DNA of 64,000 nucleotides from an uncultured Eubacteriales bacterium (GTDB lineage: Bacteria > Bacillota > Clostridia > Christensenellales > Aristaeellaceae), in assembly GCA_900542445.1 (NCBI GenBank), contig UQNN01000008.1, positions 87,439-151,438 of the forward strand, written 5' to 3'. Shown one piece after another: positions 33,431 through 42,125 of this stretch. The notes beneath the pieces are model-generated. The model did no database searches, was not told the origin of the DNA, and saw nothing but the letters and a program-made list of their open reading frames with translations. Position 1 is the stretch's first letter; the number at the start of each line of letters is the position of its first letter. Position numbers and translations under genes: made by a program.

Positions 33431-33477
33431 TGAAGTGCTGGAACCAATCGTATCTCAACGAATGAAGGAGGAATCTC

Positions 33478-34671
33478 ATGATTGCAGTTGGAATCGACAT
33501 ATCCAAAGCCAAAAGCACCGTTGCGGTGATTGATTCAGACGGTACAGTTCTGGCAAGTCCATTCACAATGGCTCATACGCAGCCGGAGATGGAAGCTTTC
33601 GTGACCTATCTGAAGGGACTTGGAGAACCCACGACCATCCTCATGGAGTACACTGGCCACTACCATTATCCGGTGCTCAAGAAGCTTCAAGACGAAGGGT
33701 TTCCCGTTTGCATTGTCAATCCATACCAGATGAAAAAATACGGGGATGTCGAGATTCATAAGGCGAAGACGGACAAGAAGGACGCGCTTCGGATAGCAGC
33801 CTATGCACTTGAAAAATCTTATAAACTCGTACCGTATAGCTCAATGGAGCAAAAGTATGAGGACTTGAAATTTCTTTCCCGTCAGTACAGCCAGCGTATC
33901 ACTTATGTCGCGAAACTGAAAGTTCAGCTCATAGCTCTGCTGGATCAGACGATGCCTGGGATCACAAGAATACTGCCACTGAACAGCAGAAACCCTGAAA
34001 AATGCGCGTTGCTGCTCTTTATCAAACGATTCAAGTCCTTTGATGAGATTCAAAGAATTGGAAAGGCGCGCTTCCTGGCATCATATGACGTCTTGGCGAA
34101 AAAGGCTTCAGAACGCAGTGCATCCAGCAAGGGACTTAGTATCTACGAACTCGCTGTTGACAGCATTACCACCCGCGGCGAAGACCCTTACATTTGGCTC
34201 TCACAAAATCAATGCGTTGACCTGCTTTCCGCAACACAAAATGCTGCCGACGAAATCATTTCTCAGATGAGAAACATCGCCGAGACAATTCCGGAATACA
34301 AGGTACTCCGAGCAATGCACGGCGTTGGTGACCGCCTCGGACCGATTATCCTCGCCGAGATCGGTGATGTCCATCGCTTTCACAGCGGTAAGGCATTGAA
34401 CTCCTATGCCGGCAACGATGCCCCTCCATATCAATCCGGACAATTCGAGAGCAGAAACCGCCACATTTCAAAACGTGGCAGCTCTGCCCTCCGGAAGGCT
34501 TGTTACGAGGTAATGCAGGCCCTTAAACTGACAAAACCTCAAGACGACCCCGTGTACCTCTTTATGCTCAAAAAAGAGCAGGAAGGGAAGCCTTTCAATG
34601 TAGCCAAGATGGCTGGCGTGAACAAGTTCCTTCGAATCTACTACGCCAGAGCAATGGAGCTCTACAAGTAA
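33478..34671 (+). CDS. IS110-family DEDD transposase/recombinase
   Basis: A 397-residue protein. The N-terminal RuvC-like domain holds GIDISK (Asp7), MEYTG (Glu57) and KTDKKDALRIA (Asp99, Asp102), the DEDD set. The C-terminal Tnp_20 domain carries HGVGDRLGPIILAEIGDVHRF and SKRGSSALRK with the serine (335/336) used as nucleophile. All key residues are present and the frame is open, so it may be active. GAAGGAGG lies seven bases before the ATG. Confidence 0.95.
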   Translation: MIAVGIDISKAKSTVAVIDSDGTVLASPFTMAHTQPEMEAFVTYLKGLGEPTTILMEYTGHYHYPVLKKLQDEGFPVCIVNPYQMKKYGDVEIHKAKTDKKDALRIAAYALEKSYKLVPYSSMEQKYEDLKFLSRQYSQRITYVAKLKVQLIALLDQTMPGITRILPLNSRNPEKCALLLFIKRFKSFDEIQRIGKARFLASYDVLAKKASERSASSKGLSIYELAVDSITTRGEDPYIWLSQNQCVDLLSATQNAADEIISQMRNIAETIPEYKVLRAMHGVGDRLGPIILAEIGDVHRFHSGKALNSYAGNDAPPYQSGQFESRNRHISKRGSSALRKACYEVMQALKLTKPQDDPVYLFMLKKEQEGKPFNVAKMAGVNKFLRIYYARAMELYK

Positions 34672-34835
34672 ACCACTTTAATTCTACATCATTTTTTCAA
34701 AGCCCGCAATCTGGTGGGTTCATTTAGTACGCCCTTTTTTCTGTGCAACTTCCAGAAAAAAGTTCTTGACAAACATTAGCAAGATTTATCGTTCATCTTC
34801 ACCTCCGAATTATACCATAAAGCGAGAAACGCGAA

Positions 34836-34868
34836 AAGCCCGAACAGTTTTCTGTCCGGACTTTTTCG
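34836..34868 (-). terminator. Terminator after the AEC transporter
   Basis: Minus strand AAAAGTCCGGACAG and CTGTTCGGGCTTTT pair. Confidence 0.7.
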
Positions 34869-34942
34869 CTATGCTCAAATTGACTTGATCCTTTTCGGTT
34901 TTCGGCGCTCGGCCATACGATTTCGCAAGCCTTTGCCAAGGC

Positions 34943-35875
34943 TTATGCCAGACTGAACGCCGCGAGGAAGAAAAACAGCACGACGGCGAGCACCGTGCCC
35001 AGCGACAGCGTGGTGGAGACGTATTCCGCGTCGTCGCCCAAATCGGCGAACAGCGGAATGATGAACGGCGCGGGCAGGGTATATTGCAGCATGAGCGCCA
35101 GCAGCAGCCCCTTGTCATACGGAATGATGGCAAACAGAATGCCCGAAACCGCCGCGCAGACGACCGCCAGCACGCCGAGACGCAGACCCATCGTCGTGAG
35201 CACCGGACGCAGGAGCTTCTTGCTGACATGCAGCTGATAACCCATGACGATCAGAATCAGCGCGGAGGTCGGCGCGGTGATGAAGCTCAGCAGGGAAGTC
35301 ACGATCTCCCCCGCCGCCGTACCGTCGATGGCCTTGTGTACGCCCAGCGCGCCGAGGATGATGCCCAGCAGCATGCCGATGCAGGCTTTATTGGTCAGCA
35401 TGTTTTTGACGATGAACTTGGGCGTCATCTTTTCGCCGCCCGCCGCCTTGAGCGCCGTCAAAAAGACGGTAAAGGCGAACATCGTCTGACCGATATCGAC
35501 CATCGCGTACATCTTGGTCTGATCCGCGCCGCAGAGCAGCGCATAGAGCGCGTAACCCAGCATGCCGCCCTCCGCGCCGGTCATCAGCAGCGGCATAAAG
35601 CGGTCATACGGCTTGACGAATCGGCGCAGCGCATAGCCTGCCGCCAGCGCCACGCCATAGCCAACGAACACCAGCACGAACACCAGCAGCATTCTTGTGC
35701 CGTAATCCGCGGTGAAGAACGCCTGAAACAGCACGACCGGCAGCAGAATATCGCCGATCACATTTTTGAGGCCCGCGTGCTGTTCGTCGTTGAGAATGCC
35801 CTTTGTCGCGCAGACGCGGCCGAGGATAATCATCACAAGCACAGGCAGAACCTTTGCGAGAATTTGCGTAATCAT
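34943..35875 (-). CDS. AEC-family (auxin-efflux-carrier-like) transporter
   Basis: A 310-residue membrane protein with ten predicted helices. Opening IILGRVCATKGILNDEQHAGL, NVIGDILLPVVLFQAFFT and the later ALMLQYTLPAPFIIPLFAD are typical of AEC permeases that move organic acids such as malate. Start MITQILAK after GAAGGAG. Preceded by two repeat copies and followed by its own terminator. Confidence 0.88.
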   Translation of the reverse strand: MITQILAKVLPVLVMIILGRVCATKGILNDEQHAGLKNVIGDILLPVVLFQAFFTADYGTRMLLVFVLVFVGYGVALAAGYALRRFVKPYDRFMPLLMTGAEGGMLGYALYALLCGADQTKMYAMVDIGQTMFAFTVFLTALKAAGGEKMTPKFIVKNMLTNKACIGMLLGIILGALGVHKAIDGTAAGEIVTSLLSFITAPTSALILIVMGYQLHVSKKLLRPVLTTMGLRLGVLAVVCAAVSGILFAIIPYDKGLLLALMLQYTLPAPFIIPLFADLGDDAEYVSTTLSLGTVLAVVLFFFLAAFSLA

Positions 35876-35884
35876 ATGTGACTC

Positions 35885-36092
35885 CTTCGGAAACGTTGGG
35901 GCCTTGCCCCAAACCCCAGCAGGAACCTGAGGTTCCTGCACCTCCCACATTCATGAATTGCTGCGCAATTCATGAGATTTCAAGTTTTTCATGCGTTTTT
36001 CCTCATTTATCGCATCGCGATAAATGTTACGGGAAATCCAAGAACCTCAGGTTCTTGGCAGGGTTTGGGACAGCGTCCCAATCGTTCCCCCT
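35885..36092. repeat. Two complete family-A repeats in inverted orientation
   Basis: Left: GTTGGGGCCTTGCCCCAAAC, CAGGAACCTGAGGTTCCTG, hairpin CATGAATTGCTGCGCAATTC. Right: hairpin TTTATCGCATCGCGATAAAT, AAGAACCTCAGGTTCTT, GGGTTTGGGACAGCGTCCCA and TCGTTCCCCC. The two central palindromes differ by compensating changes at the ends, which makes this site the clearest example of the family. Confidence 0.85.
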
Positions 36093-36102
36093 TAACGCGG
36101 CT

Positions 36103-36143
36103 AAAAAGAGGCTGCAAAGCTCAATTTGCCTTGCAGCCTCCTT
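36103..36143 (-). terminator. Terminator of the lsr operon
   Basis: Minus strand GGAGGCTGCAAGG and CTTTGCAGCCTC pair, followed by TTTTTTAG, right after lsrF. Confidence 0.85.
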
Positions 36144-36152
36144 GGGTTCAAA

Positions 36153-37037
36153 TTACTTGGTGTGGATCGCGTCGGTGTAGAACTCAAACGCTTCCTTGTC
36201 GGTCGCCTTGTGGTGAACGATCATGCGGATCGCCTTCGCCATCTCGACCGGATGGTTGCTCTGGAAGATGTTGCGGCCCATATCCAGACCACGCGCGCCA
36301 CCCTGAATGGAGCGATACGCCAGCGTCAGCGCCTCATCCTCCGGCAGCTTCTTGCCGCCCGCAACAACGATCGGCACCGGGCACGCCGCGACGACTTCCT
36401 CGAAGTTATCGCAGTAATAGGTCTTGACGAGCTGCACGCCCATCTCGGCCACGATACGGGTCGCGAGCTTGAAGAAGCGGTCGGTGCGCTCCATATCCTT
36501 GCCGACAGCCACAACGCCCAGCGTCGGGATGCTGTAACGCATGCCCGCGTTGATGCAGCGGCTCAGGTTGTCGATGGAGGAAAGCTGGCCGTCCGCGCCG
36601 ATGAAGGTCTGAACCGCCATGCAGTCCGCATTCATGCGGATCGCGTCCTCAACGTCCACAGCCAGGCACTCGTGGCTCAGGTCGTCGTTGATCATGGAGG
36701 AGCCGCTGGTCACGCGCAGGGCAATGCCCTTCTTATAGGTCGGGGAAACGCAGGTGCGGATCGCGCCGCGGGTGCCCATGAACACATCCACCTGCTCCTG
36801 GAGCTTCGGGATCACCAGATCCAGACGCTCAAGACCGGCGGTCGAGCCCATGAAGTAGCCGTGATCGAACGCAAACATCACCGTGTTGCCGCTGACCGGA
36901 TCAAAGATATTGGAAAGGTGACGCTTCATGCCCCAGTCCGTGTTGTTCGCGCCCTTCACATGGAAGCTGCCCTGATTGCCAAACGGAACATCCGTATGAT
37001 AATCCTTCGCGACTTTCAGTCCGTCCTTATCTGCCAT
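36153..37037 (-). CDS. lsrF: AI-2 degradation thiolase LsrF
   Basis: A 294-residue class I aldolase-fold enzyme that transfers the acetyl group of 3-hydroxy-5-phosphooxypentane-2,4-dione to CoA. Strong similarity to E. coli LsrF throughout: DWGMKRHLSNIFDP, VMFAFDHGYFMG, GKDMERTDRFFKLATRI, LVKTYYCDNFEEVVA with the Schiff-base lysine, PIVVAGGKKLPEDEAL and MGRNIFQSNHPV. Start MADKDGLKVAKDY after AAAGGAAG. Last gene of lsrACDBF. Confidence 0.92.
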   Translation of the reverse strand: MADKDGLKVAKDYHTDVPFGNQGSFHVKGANNTDWGMKRHLSNIFDPVSGNTVMFAFDHGYFMGSTAGLERLDLVIPKLQEQVDVFMGTRGAIRTCVSPTYKKGIALRVTSGSSMINDDLSHECLAVDVEDAIRMNADCMAVQTFIGADGQLSSIDNLSRCINAGMRYSIPTLGVVAVGKDMERTDRFFKLATRIVAEMGVQLVKTYYCDNFEEVVAACPVPIVVAGGKKLPEDEALTLAYRSIQGGARGLDMGRNIFQSNHPVEMAKAIRMIVHHKATDKEAFEFYTDAIHTK

Positions 37038-37175
37038 TGGAATCAATCTTCCTTTCTGAAAATGGTCCATTTGTAGATGTTTTCAAACAGAGGCGAATGC
37101 CGCGTCATGCCGCAGCTTCCACCACAAAGGGAGGAGCCCCGAAGGGTTCCTCCTTGGATAAGCGATTGTTTTGGA

Positions 37176-38243
37176 TTAGAAGTTGTAATCCGCAACGTTC
37201 TCAGCCGTGAAGACAACGCGCTCCGGCAGCAGCACGACGCCGTTGTTCTCAGCAGCAGTCTCCTGACCGGCGACGAGCGCGTCGTTGGCCAGCACTTCGA
37301 CGGTGCCGATGTTCGGGATGTCGATCTTGTCGCCAACCTTCACGGTGTTGCCCGCGGAGATGTAAGCGGCGAGGTAGCAGCCCATCGCGCCCTGGATGCC
37401 GCAATCCCACAGGCCCCAACGGGTGCAGATGCCGTTCTCCAGGTAAGAGGTCATGCCGGACGGGGTGCAGAAACCGGTGATGGTGATGTCCTTCGCGGTC
37501 AGGCCCTTGTTCTCAGCAGCCTTGCACTGTCCCGGCAGAGCGGTGGAGTCGTTGCAGATGATGACGTCAACATCAGCATACGCGTCGAGGATGGACTCGC
37601 CAACGCTGACGGACTGAGCCGGATCCTGGTTGGAGTAGTACGGATCATGGACAGCAACCCAAGACGGATACTTTTCCTTGATGTACGCGTCGCCGGCGAC
37701 GTACCAGGAGTTCTGGTCGGAAACGGACGGGTTGGAGAAGTGCCAGACGTACTTGACTTCGCCGTTCACGTCCACGCCGCGCTCCTTCAGGGACTCAACA
37801 GCCATGTCCACCAGCATCGGGCCGAGGACGTCGGCGGTACCCTGAGAAACCATCAGCGCACGGGCGTTCGGAGAGACGTCAGAGTCCCAGGTGCTGACAT
37901 AGATGCCCGCGTCCTGAGCTTCCTGGAGCTTCTCGTCCAGGCCGGTGGCGTCAACGGAAGAAATGCAGATGGCGTCCACACCCTTGTCGATCGCCTGCTG
38001 GATCAGCTCCAGCTGGGTGGTAACGTCCGCGGTCGGAGCGCCGATGTAGTCAACGGTCAGACCCCAATCGGCAGCGTACTTCTGCGCGCCGTCGTTCGCG
38101 GCCTCGAAGAACGAGTTACCGGAAACCTTCGGGATGAAGGCGACGGTCATGCCGTCCACCGGGCTCTTGCCTTCGGCAAAAGCGGCGGAGCACAGCGTCA
38201 GAGCCATGCACAGCACGAGAAGCATAGACAGGATCTTTTTCAT
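37176..38243 (-). CDS. lsrB: AI-2 binding protein LsrB
   Basis: A 355-residue exported solute-binding protein; signal peptide ends AAFA (residues 1-23). It aligns with E. coli LsrB over its length: AFIPKVSGNSFF (binding Lys), TWDSDVSP (Asp), SVSDQNSWY (Asp-Gln), STALPGQ (Pro kept, Ala replaced by Gln at the known contact), GLWDCGIQGAM and LLPERVVFTAENV. It would capture autoinducer-2 for LsrACD. A rhamnose-type binding protein is the alternative, but the gene neighbourhood argues for AI-2. Confidence 0.85.
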   Translation of the reverse strand: MKKILSMLLVLCMALTLCSAAFAEGKSPVDGMTVAFIPKVSGNSFFEAANDGAQKYAADWGLTVDYIGAPTADVTTQLELIQQAIDKGVDAICISSVDATGLDEKLQEAQDAGIYVSTWDSDVSPNARALMVSQGTADVLGPMLVDMAVESLKERGVDVNGEVKYVWHFSNPSVSDQNSWYVAGDAYIKEKYPSWVAVHDPYYSNQDPAQSVSVGESILDAYADVDVIICNDSTALPGQCKAAENKGLTAKDITITGFCTPSGMTSYLENGICTRWGLWDCGIQGAMGCYLAAYISAGNTVKVGDKIDIPNIGTVEVLANDALVAGQETAAENNGVVLLPERVVFTAENVADYNF

Positions 38244-38313
38244 GTTTGGGTTCCTCCTACGTTTTTTTATTTATCTCAAGAGGTGCTCGACAGCGCCCCC
38301 TGAAATGCGACGG

Positions 38314-39339
38314 TTATTCTTTCCTCCTGCGCTTGAACAGGTGAGAAAGCATGTGCTGACCGGCGATTTCGCGGCCCAGAACGACCACGACCAGAATCAG
38401 GCCGATCGGCAGATCGAGGTTCTGCGTGCTCACGCCGAAACAGAGCGGCAGACCGTAACGAAGAATGCAGATGATCAGCGACGCGAGCACCGTGCCGATG
38501 ATGCTGCCCTTGCCGCCCGTGTTCAGCGTGCCGCCGAGCACGACAGCTGTGATGATGGCCAGCGTATAGCCGGAGCCGAGGTCATATTTGGCGGAGTTGA
38601 CGTTCGCGGTCAGCAGCGTGCCCGCAATCGCGGCGCTCACAGCCGAAAGGACGTACGTGCTCATGATCGTAGCACGGGTGTTGATGCCGGAATATTCCGC
38701 CGCCTGCGGATTCACGCCGATCAGGAACAGGCGCTCGCCATACTTGGTGCGGTGGAGAATCCACATGCACAGCAGAATCAGCACAACGTAGATCACAATC
38801 TGCGTCGGAATGCCGAAGATATTGCCTTTGCCGAGGAAACGGAAGCTGACGAACTCGCCCGCCTCGTTCTTCGCCGGAAAGCCGCCGATACCCTGATATG
38901 CCGGGGTCGCGGACATGCCGGAAACCATCAGCGCAATGCCGGAATACAGGAAGCTGCCGCCCAGCGTAACAACCATCGGCTGCACGCCGCAGTATGCGAC
39001 GAAGAAACCGGAGAGCGCGCCGCACAGCGCGGCGACCACCATGGCGATCGCCACAGTCGCCCAGATGTTCAGCCTGGCGTCGCTCCAGAGCACGCCGATG
39101 ATGATACTGCTCAGACCGATGATCGCCGGCGCTTGAATGTCAATGCCGCCGGTAATCATGACCATCGTCACAAACAGCGAGATGATGCAGACGCTGATGT
39201 AGTTGACGATGCTGTTCATGATGGACTGCGGACGCAGGAACTTCGGGTTGGCTGCGCCAAACACCACAAATTCCAGAATCAGGAAGATCACCAGAAACAT
39301 TTCCCAGTGCTTGAAAACCTTTTTCAGCATGTCCTTCAT
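38314..39339 (-). CDS. lsrD: AI-2 ABC transporter permease LsrD
   Basis: A 341-residue permease with about ten helices of the ribose/AI-2 type (FVTMVMITGGIDIQAPAIIG, VQPMVVTLGGSFLYSG, AIITAVVLGGTLNTGGKGSI). It overlaps the lsrC stop by four bases (ATGA) and has AAGGAGG nine bases before its ATG. Confidence 0.88.
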   Translation of the reverse strand: MKDMLKKVFKHWEMFLVIFLILEFVVFGAANPKFLRPQSIMNSIVNYISVCIISLFVTMVMITGGIDIQAPAIIGLSSIIIGVLWSDARLNIWATVAIAMVVAALCGALSGFFVAYCGVQPMVVTLGGSFLYSGIALMVSGMSATPAYQGIGGFPAKNEAGEFVSFRFLGKGNIFGIPTQIVIYVVLILLCMWILHRTKYGERLFLIGVNPQAAEYSGINTRATIMSTYVLSAVSAAIAGTLLTANVNSAKYDLGSGYTLAIITAVVLGGTLNTGGKGSIIGTVLASLIICILRYGLPLCFGVSTQNLDLPIGLILVVVVLGREIAGQHMLSHLFKRRRKE

Positions 39340-40337
39340 GCCTTCGCGCCTCCTTCTTGATCCGCCGTTCTGGACAGAAGGCGCTTTCTGCGAGTCATTT
39401 CAATGGAACGGCGCTGCGCCAGCGCGTCGATGACGACGATGACGATCAGCATCGTGCCGGTGATGGTGTTGTTGTAGGTGGACGGCAGGCCGATGAAGAC
39501 CAGCAGTCGGCCAATGGAAGACATGATGACCGCGCCGATAGCCGCGCCGATCACGTTGCCTAGGCCGCCGGAGAGCGAAATGCCGCCGAGCACGCAGGCC
39601 GCGATGGCGGTCATCTCATAGCCGTTGCCGGCCACGGTCATGACCTGACCGTACTTGGAGGCGAATACGAAACCGCCCAGACCCGCGAACAGACCGCAGA
39701 GCACATACGCCAGAATCTTCGTGCTCAGCACGGAAATGCCGACCAGATTCGCGCCGCCCGCGTTATCGCCGACCGCAATGAAGTACTTGCCCTTGCGCGT
39801 CTTCGTCAAAGCCAGATGCGAAATCGCAACCAGCACAACCGCAATCGCGTAGTAAAGCGTAATGCCTGCAAACACGGTCTTGTTGCCATAGCTGGAAATC
39901 GCGCCGCCGAAGTTTTCAATCGTGCGTCCGCCGGACATGATGTAAATCAATCCGCGAACCACGCTGTTTGTGCCGAGGGTGAAGATCAGCGACGGCACGC
40001 CGAAATACGAAACGCCGACGCCGTTGACCAGACCGATGGCCGCGCCCGTCACCAGACACAGCAGCAGCATCTTCGGGATGCTTCCGCCCTGCTGGGCGAT
40101 CAGGCCCGTCATGCCGGCCGTCAGACCGAGGGTCGCGCCGATGGAAACGTCGATCTCGCCCGTCATGATGACGAACGCAATGCCGACAGCCAGCAGCGTG
40201 TACATCGTCGCCGTGTTGAAACAGGTGATGATGTTGTCATACGTCAGGAATCCGGGAGCCGCAATACCGGTGATGACAAACAGCAGAATCAGAAAGATCA
40301 AGCTGGTCATCCACCGCGCTTTAAACAGGTTCTTCAT
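39336..40337 (-). CDS. lsrC: AI-2 ABC transporter permease LsrC
   Basis: A 333-residue permease paralogous to LsrD: AVGIAFVIMTGEIDVSIGAT, VPSLIFTLGTNSVVRG, AACVLGGISLSGGLGNV. Start taken as ATG at 40337; a GTG nine bases upstream overlaps the lsrA stop codon and is too near its binding site. lsrC versus lsrD is assigned by gene order only. Confidence 0.87.
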   Translation of the reverse strand: MKNLFKARWMTSLIFLILLFVITGIAAPGFLTYDNIITCFNTATMYTLLAVGIAFVIMTGEIDVSIGATLGLTAGMTGLIAQQGGSIPKMLLLCLVTGAAIGLVNGVGVSYFGVPSLIFTLGTNSVVRGLIYIMSGGRTIENFGGAISSYGNKTVFAGITLYYAIAVVLVAISHLALTKTRKGKYFIAVGDNAGGANLVGISVLSTKILAYVLCGLFAGLGGFVFASKYGQVMTVAGNGYEMTAIAACVLGGISLSGGLGNVIGAAIGAVIMSSIGRLLVFIGLPSTYNNTITGTMLIVIVVIDALAQRRSIEMTRRKRLLSRTADQEGGAKA

Positions 40338-40342
40338 TTTCC

Positions 40343-41860
40343 TCACACCTTCCTTTCATGCGCAATGCCGAAGGAGGCGCTGGTAAGAGCATCCTGCGTG
40401 ATTTCCTCGCGGCTGAACTCGCCGTTGATCCGTCCCTGGAAAACCGTGATCGCGCGGTCGGCCAGCTCGACGACTTCTTCCATATCGGAGGAAACCATCA
40501 GCACGGCCACGCCCGCGTCCTTGAGCTGGCGAATGATGTTGTATACGTCGCCGCGCGCCGCCGCGTCAATGCCGCGGGTCGGCTCATCGAGGATGACGAC
40601 TTTCGGCTGGGTGGACAGCGCGCGGGCGATAACCACCTTCTGCTGGTTGCCGCCGGAGAGACTGCCGATCTGGTCATCCAGCGAAACGATCTTCGTTCTG
40701 AAATCGTTGACGTACTTTTGAGAGATTTCGCTTTGACGGCGGCGGTTCATGTTCACCGCGCCGACGTCCTTGCCGCTCAGCAGCGCGGACGTTGTATTGG
40801 AAGAAATCGAGCGGATTTTGAAAATGCCGTGGTAGTGGCGGTCTTCCGGCACGAAATTGATGCCCGCCTGCAAAATCTGCTTGGTGGAAAGACCCGTGAT
40901 GTCCTTCCCCGCCAGAATCACCTTGCCGCCGAGCACCTTGTCGCGGCCGAAGATGGTGCTGATGAGTTCCGTGCGGCCCGCGCCGACGACGCCCGCAATG
41001 CCGAGGATTTCGCCCGGATACAGGTCGAACGTGATGTTGCTGAAGCCGTAACCGCTGAAATCCTTCACCTGCATGACGGGTTTGAGATGGGCATAATCCA
41101 CCGGGACATACGCCTTTTTCGTCTGCTGGCCGCCCTGCGCGTCGTTGGGCAGAAGACCCTGAATCAGCATTTCCTTGGTGAAGTTTTTCACCGGGCCTTC
41201 CAGCGTAATCACACCGTCGCGCATGATGGCCACGTGCGTCGCGATTTCAAAAACCTCGGTCAGGCGGTGCGTGATATAAATGATGGCAATGCCCTTTTTC
41301 TTGAGATCCTCCACCGTTTTAAACAGCGACTGCACCTCGTTGAAGGTCAGGGAGCTGGTCGGCTCGTCCAGAATCAGAATCTGCGCGTTGCGCATCATGC
41401 CGCGCAGAAGCTCGACCAGCTGCTGCTCGGCGATGGAAAGCGTGTTGGCCTTGCGCTGAAGGTTCAGATCGAAGTTCAGTTCCTTCATGCAGTCGGCCAG
41501 GCGCTTTTTCAGTTCGCTTTCGTTTTCATTGAAGCCCATCAGGATGTTTTCCAGAACCGTCATGTTCGGGAAAAGCATCGGCTCCTGCGGCACCAGATAA
41601 ATGCCGTGCGCCAGCGACGCGGCGGGCTTGCCCAGTTTGACTGCCTGCCCGTCGATGAGGATATCGCCCTCGTCGCACGAATAAATGCCCATGATGATCT
41701 TCATGAGCGTCGATTTACCGGCGCCATTGCCGCCAATCAGCGCGACAACCTCGCCCGCATCCACGCTCAGATTGATCCCCTTGAGCACGGCGTTCTGCCC
41801 AAACGTTTTGCGAATGCCCTTGACCTCAAGGCGCGGGGCCGTCGTATTCTTTGTGGCCAT
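40343..41860 (-). CDS. lsrA: AI-2 ABC transporter ATPase LsrA
   Basis: A 505-residue tandem ATPase. First half: GGNGAGKSTLMK Walker A, LSIAEQQLVELLRG signature and LILDEPTSSL Walker B. Second half: a degenerate Walker A (GVVGAGRTELIS), LSGGNQQKVVIARAL and VVILDEPTRGID. This asymmetry is typical of sugar/AI-2 type importers. First gene of the operon, behind a consensus-type promoter. Confidence 0.92.
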   Translation of the reverse strand: MATKNTTAPRLEVKGIRKTFGQNAVLKGINLSVDAGEVVALIGGNGAGKSTLMKIIMGIYSCDEGDILIDGQAVKLGKPAASLAHGIYLVPQEPMLFPNMTVLENILMGFNENESELKKRLADCMKELNFDLNLQRKANTLSIAEQQLVELLRGMMRNAQILILDEPTSSLTFNEVQSLFKTVEDLKKKGIAIIYITHRLTEVFEIATHVAIMRDGVITLEGPVKNFTKEMLIQGLLPNDAQGGQQTKKAYVPVDYAHLKPVMQVKDFSGYGFSNITFDLYPGEILGIAGVVGAGRTELISTIFGRDKVLGGKVILAGKDITGLSTKQILQAGINFVPEDRHYHGIFKIRSISSNTTSALLSGKDVGAVNMNRRRQSEISQKYVNDFRTKIVSLDDQIGSLSGGNQQKVVIARALSTQPKVVILDEPTRGIDAAARGDVYNIIRQLKDAGVAVLMVSSDMEEVVELADRAITVFQGRINGEFSREEITQDALTSASFGIAHERKV

Positions 41861-41886
41861 ATCATATACTCCTGCGTTTTGCGATT

Positions 41887-41917
41887 ACAAAGGTTTGCTC
41901 GTTGCACAATCTTTTGT
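41887..41917. promoter_or_regulatory. Candidate LsrR operator at the lsrA start
   Basis: Imperfect inverted repeat ACAAAGGTTTGC and GCACAATCTTTTGT, located at and just after the predicted lsrA transcription start. LsrR is the divergent regulator. Binding is inference. Confidence 0.45.
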
Positions 41918-41924
41918 TGCCTCC

Positions 41925-41953
41925 ATTTTAAGCTTGTCTGTGCAATTTGTCAA
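41925..41953 (-). promoter_or_regulatory. Promoter of lsrACDBF
   Basis: TTGACA (41948-41953), 17-bp spacer, TAAAAT (41925-41930) on the minus strand. Confidence 0.8.
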
Positions 41954-42021
41954 GATATTTTTCTCAGTTTTTGAAAATGGTGTCCGCTCTTTTGAAAGAT
42001 GTACGTTTTTTTGCAAAAGAA

Positions 42022-42050
42022 TTGACATCATCTCCGTTCAGTGCTATACT
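42022..42050 (+). promoter_or_regulatory. Promoter of lsrRK
   Basis: TTGACA (42022-42027), 17-bp spacer, TATACT (42045-42050). Confidence 0.8.
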
Positions 42051-42055
42051 TCTTG

Positions 42056-42073
42056 TGTAAACTTTTGTTTTAC
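42056..42073. promoter_or_regulatory. Candidate operator at the lsrR start
   Basis: GTAAAC-TTTT-GTTTTAC, an inverted repeat with one missing base, at the predicted transcription start of lsrR. It may mediate autoregulation. Confidence 0.35.
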
Positions 42074-42125
42074 CACTTGATATTTGTTTCATCTTTTTTA
42101 GAACCGGATGAGAAACGGAGCCGCT

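Larger units (their letters stand above)
33232..34800 (+). mobile_element. IS110-family insertion sequence (ends approximate)
   Basis: Contains one DEDD transposase gene with about 245 bases of noncoding sequence before it and about 130 after it. The GC content is lower than in the rest of the window. No terminal inverted repeats are visible, as expected for IS110. A TTGACA facing outward sits at 34766-34771 near the right end, and -10-like TATATA/TATAAG sits at 33245-33251 near the left end, fitting the known junction promoter formed in the circular form. Exact ends cannot be fixed without an empty site. Confidence 0.7.

Noticed and set aside
33238..33447. Small minus-strand ORF left of the transposase
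   Set aside because: It overlaps the stem-loops of the proposed bridge RNA, lacks a ribosome binding site and resembles no family.
37176..38243. Rhamnose transporter instead of AI-2 transporter
   Set aside because: The binding proteins are related, but lsrF, lsrK and lsrR are specific neighbours and no rhamnose genes occur here.
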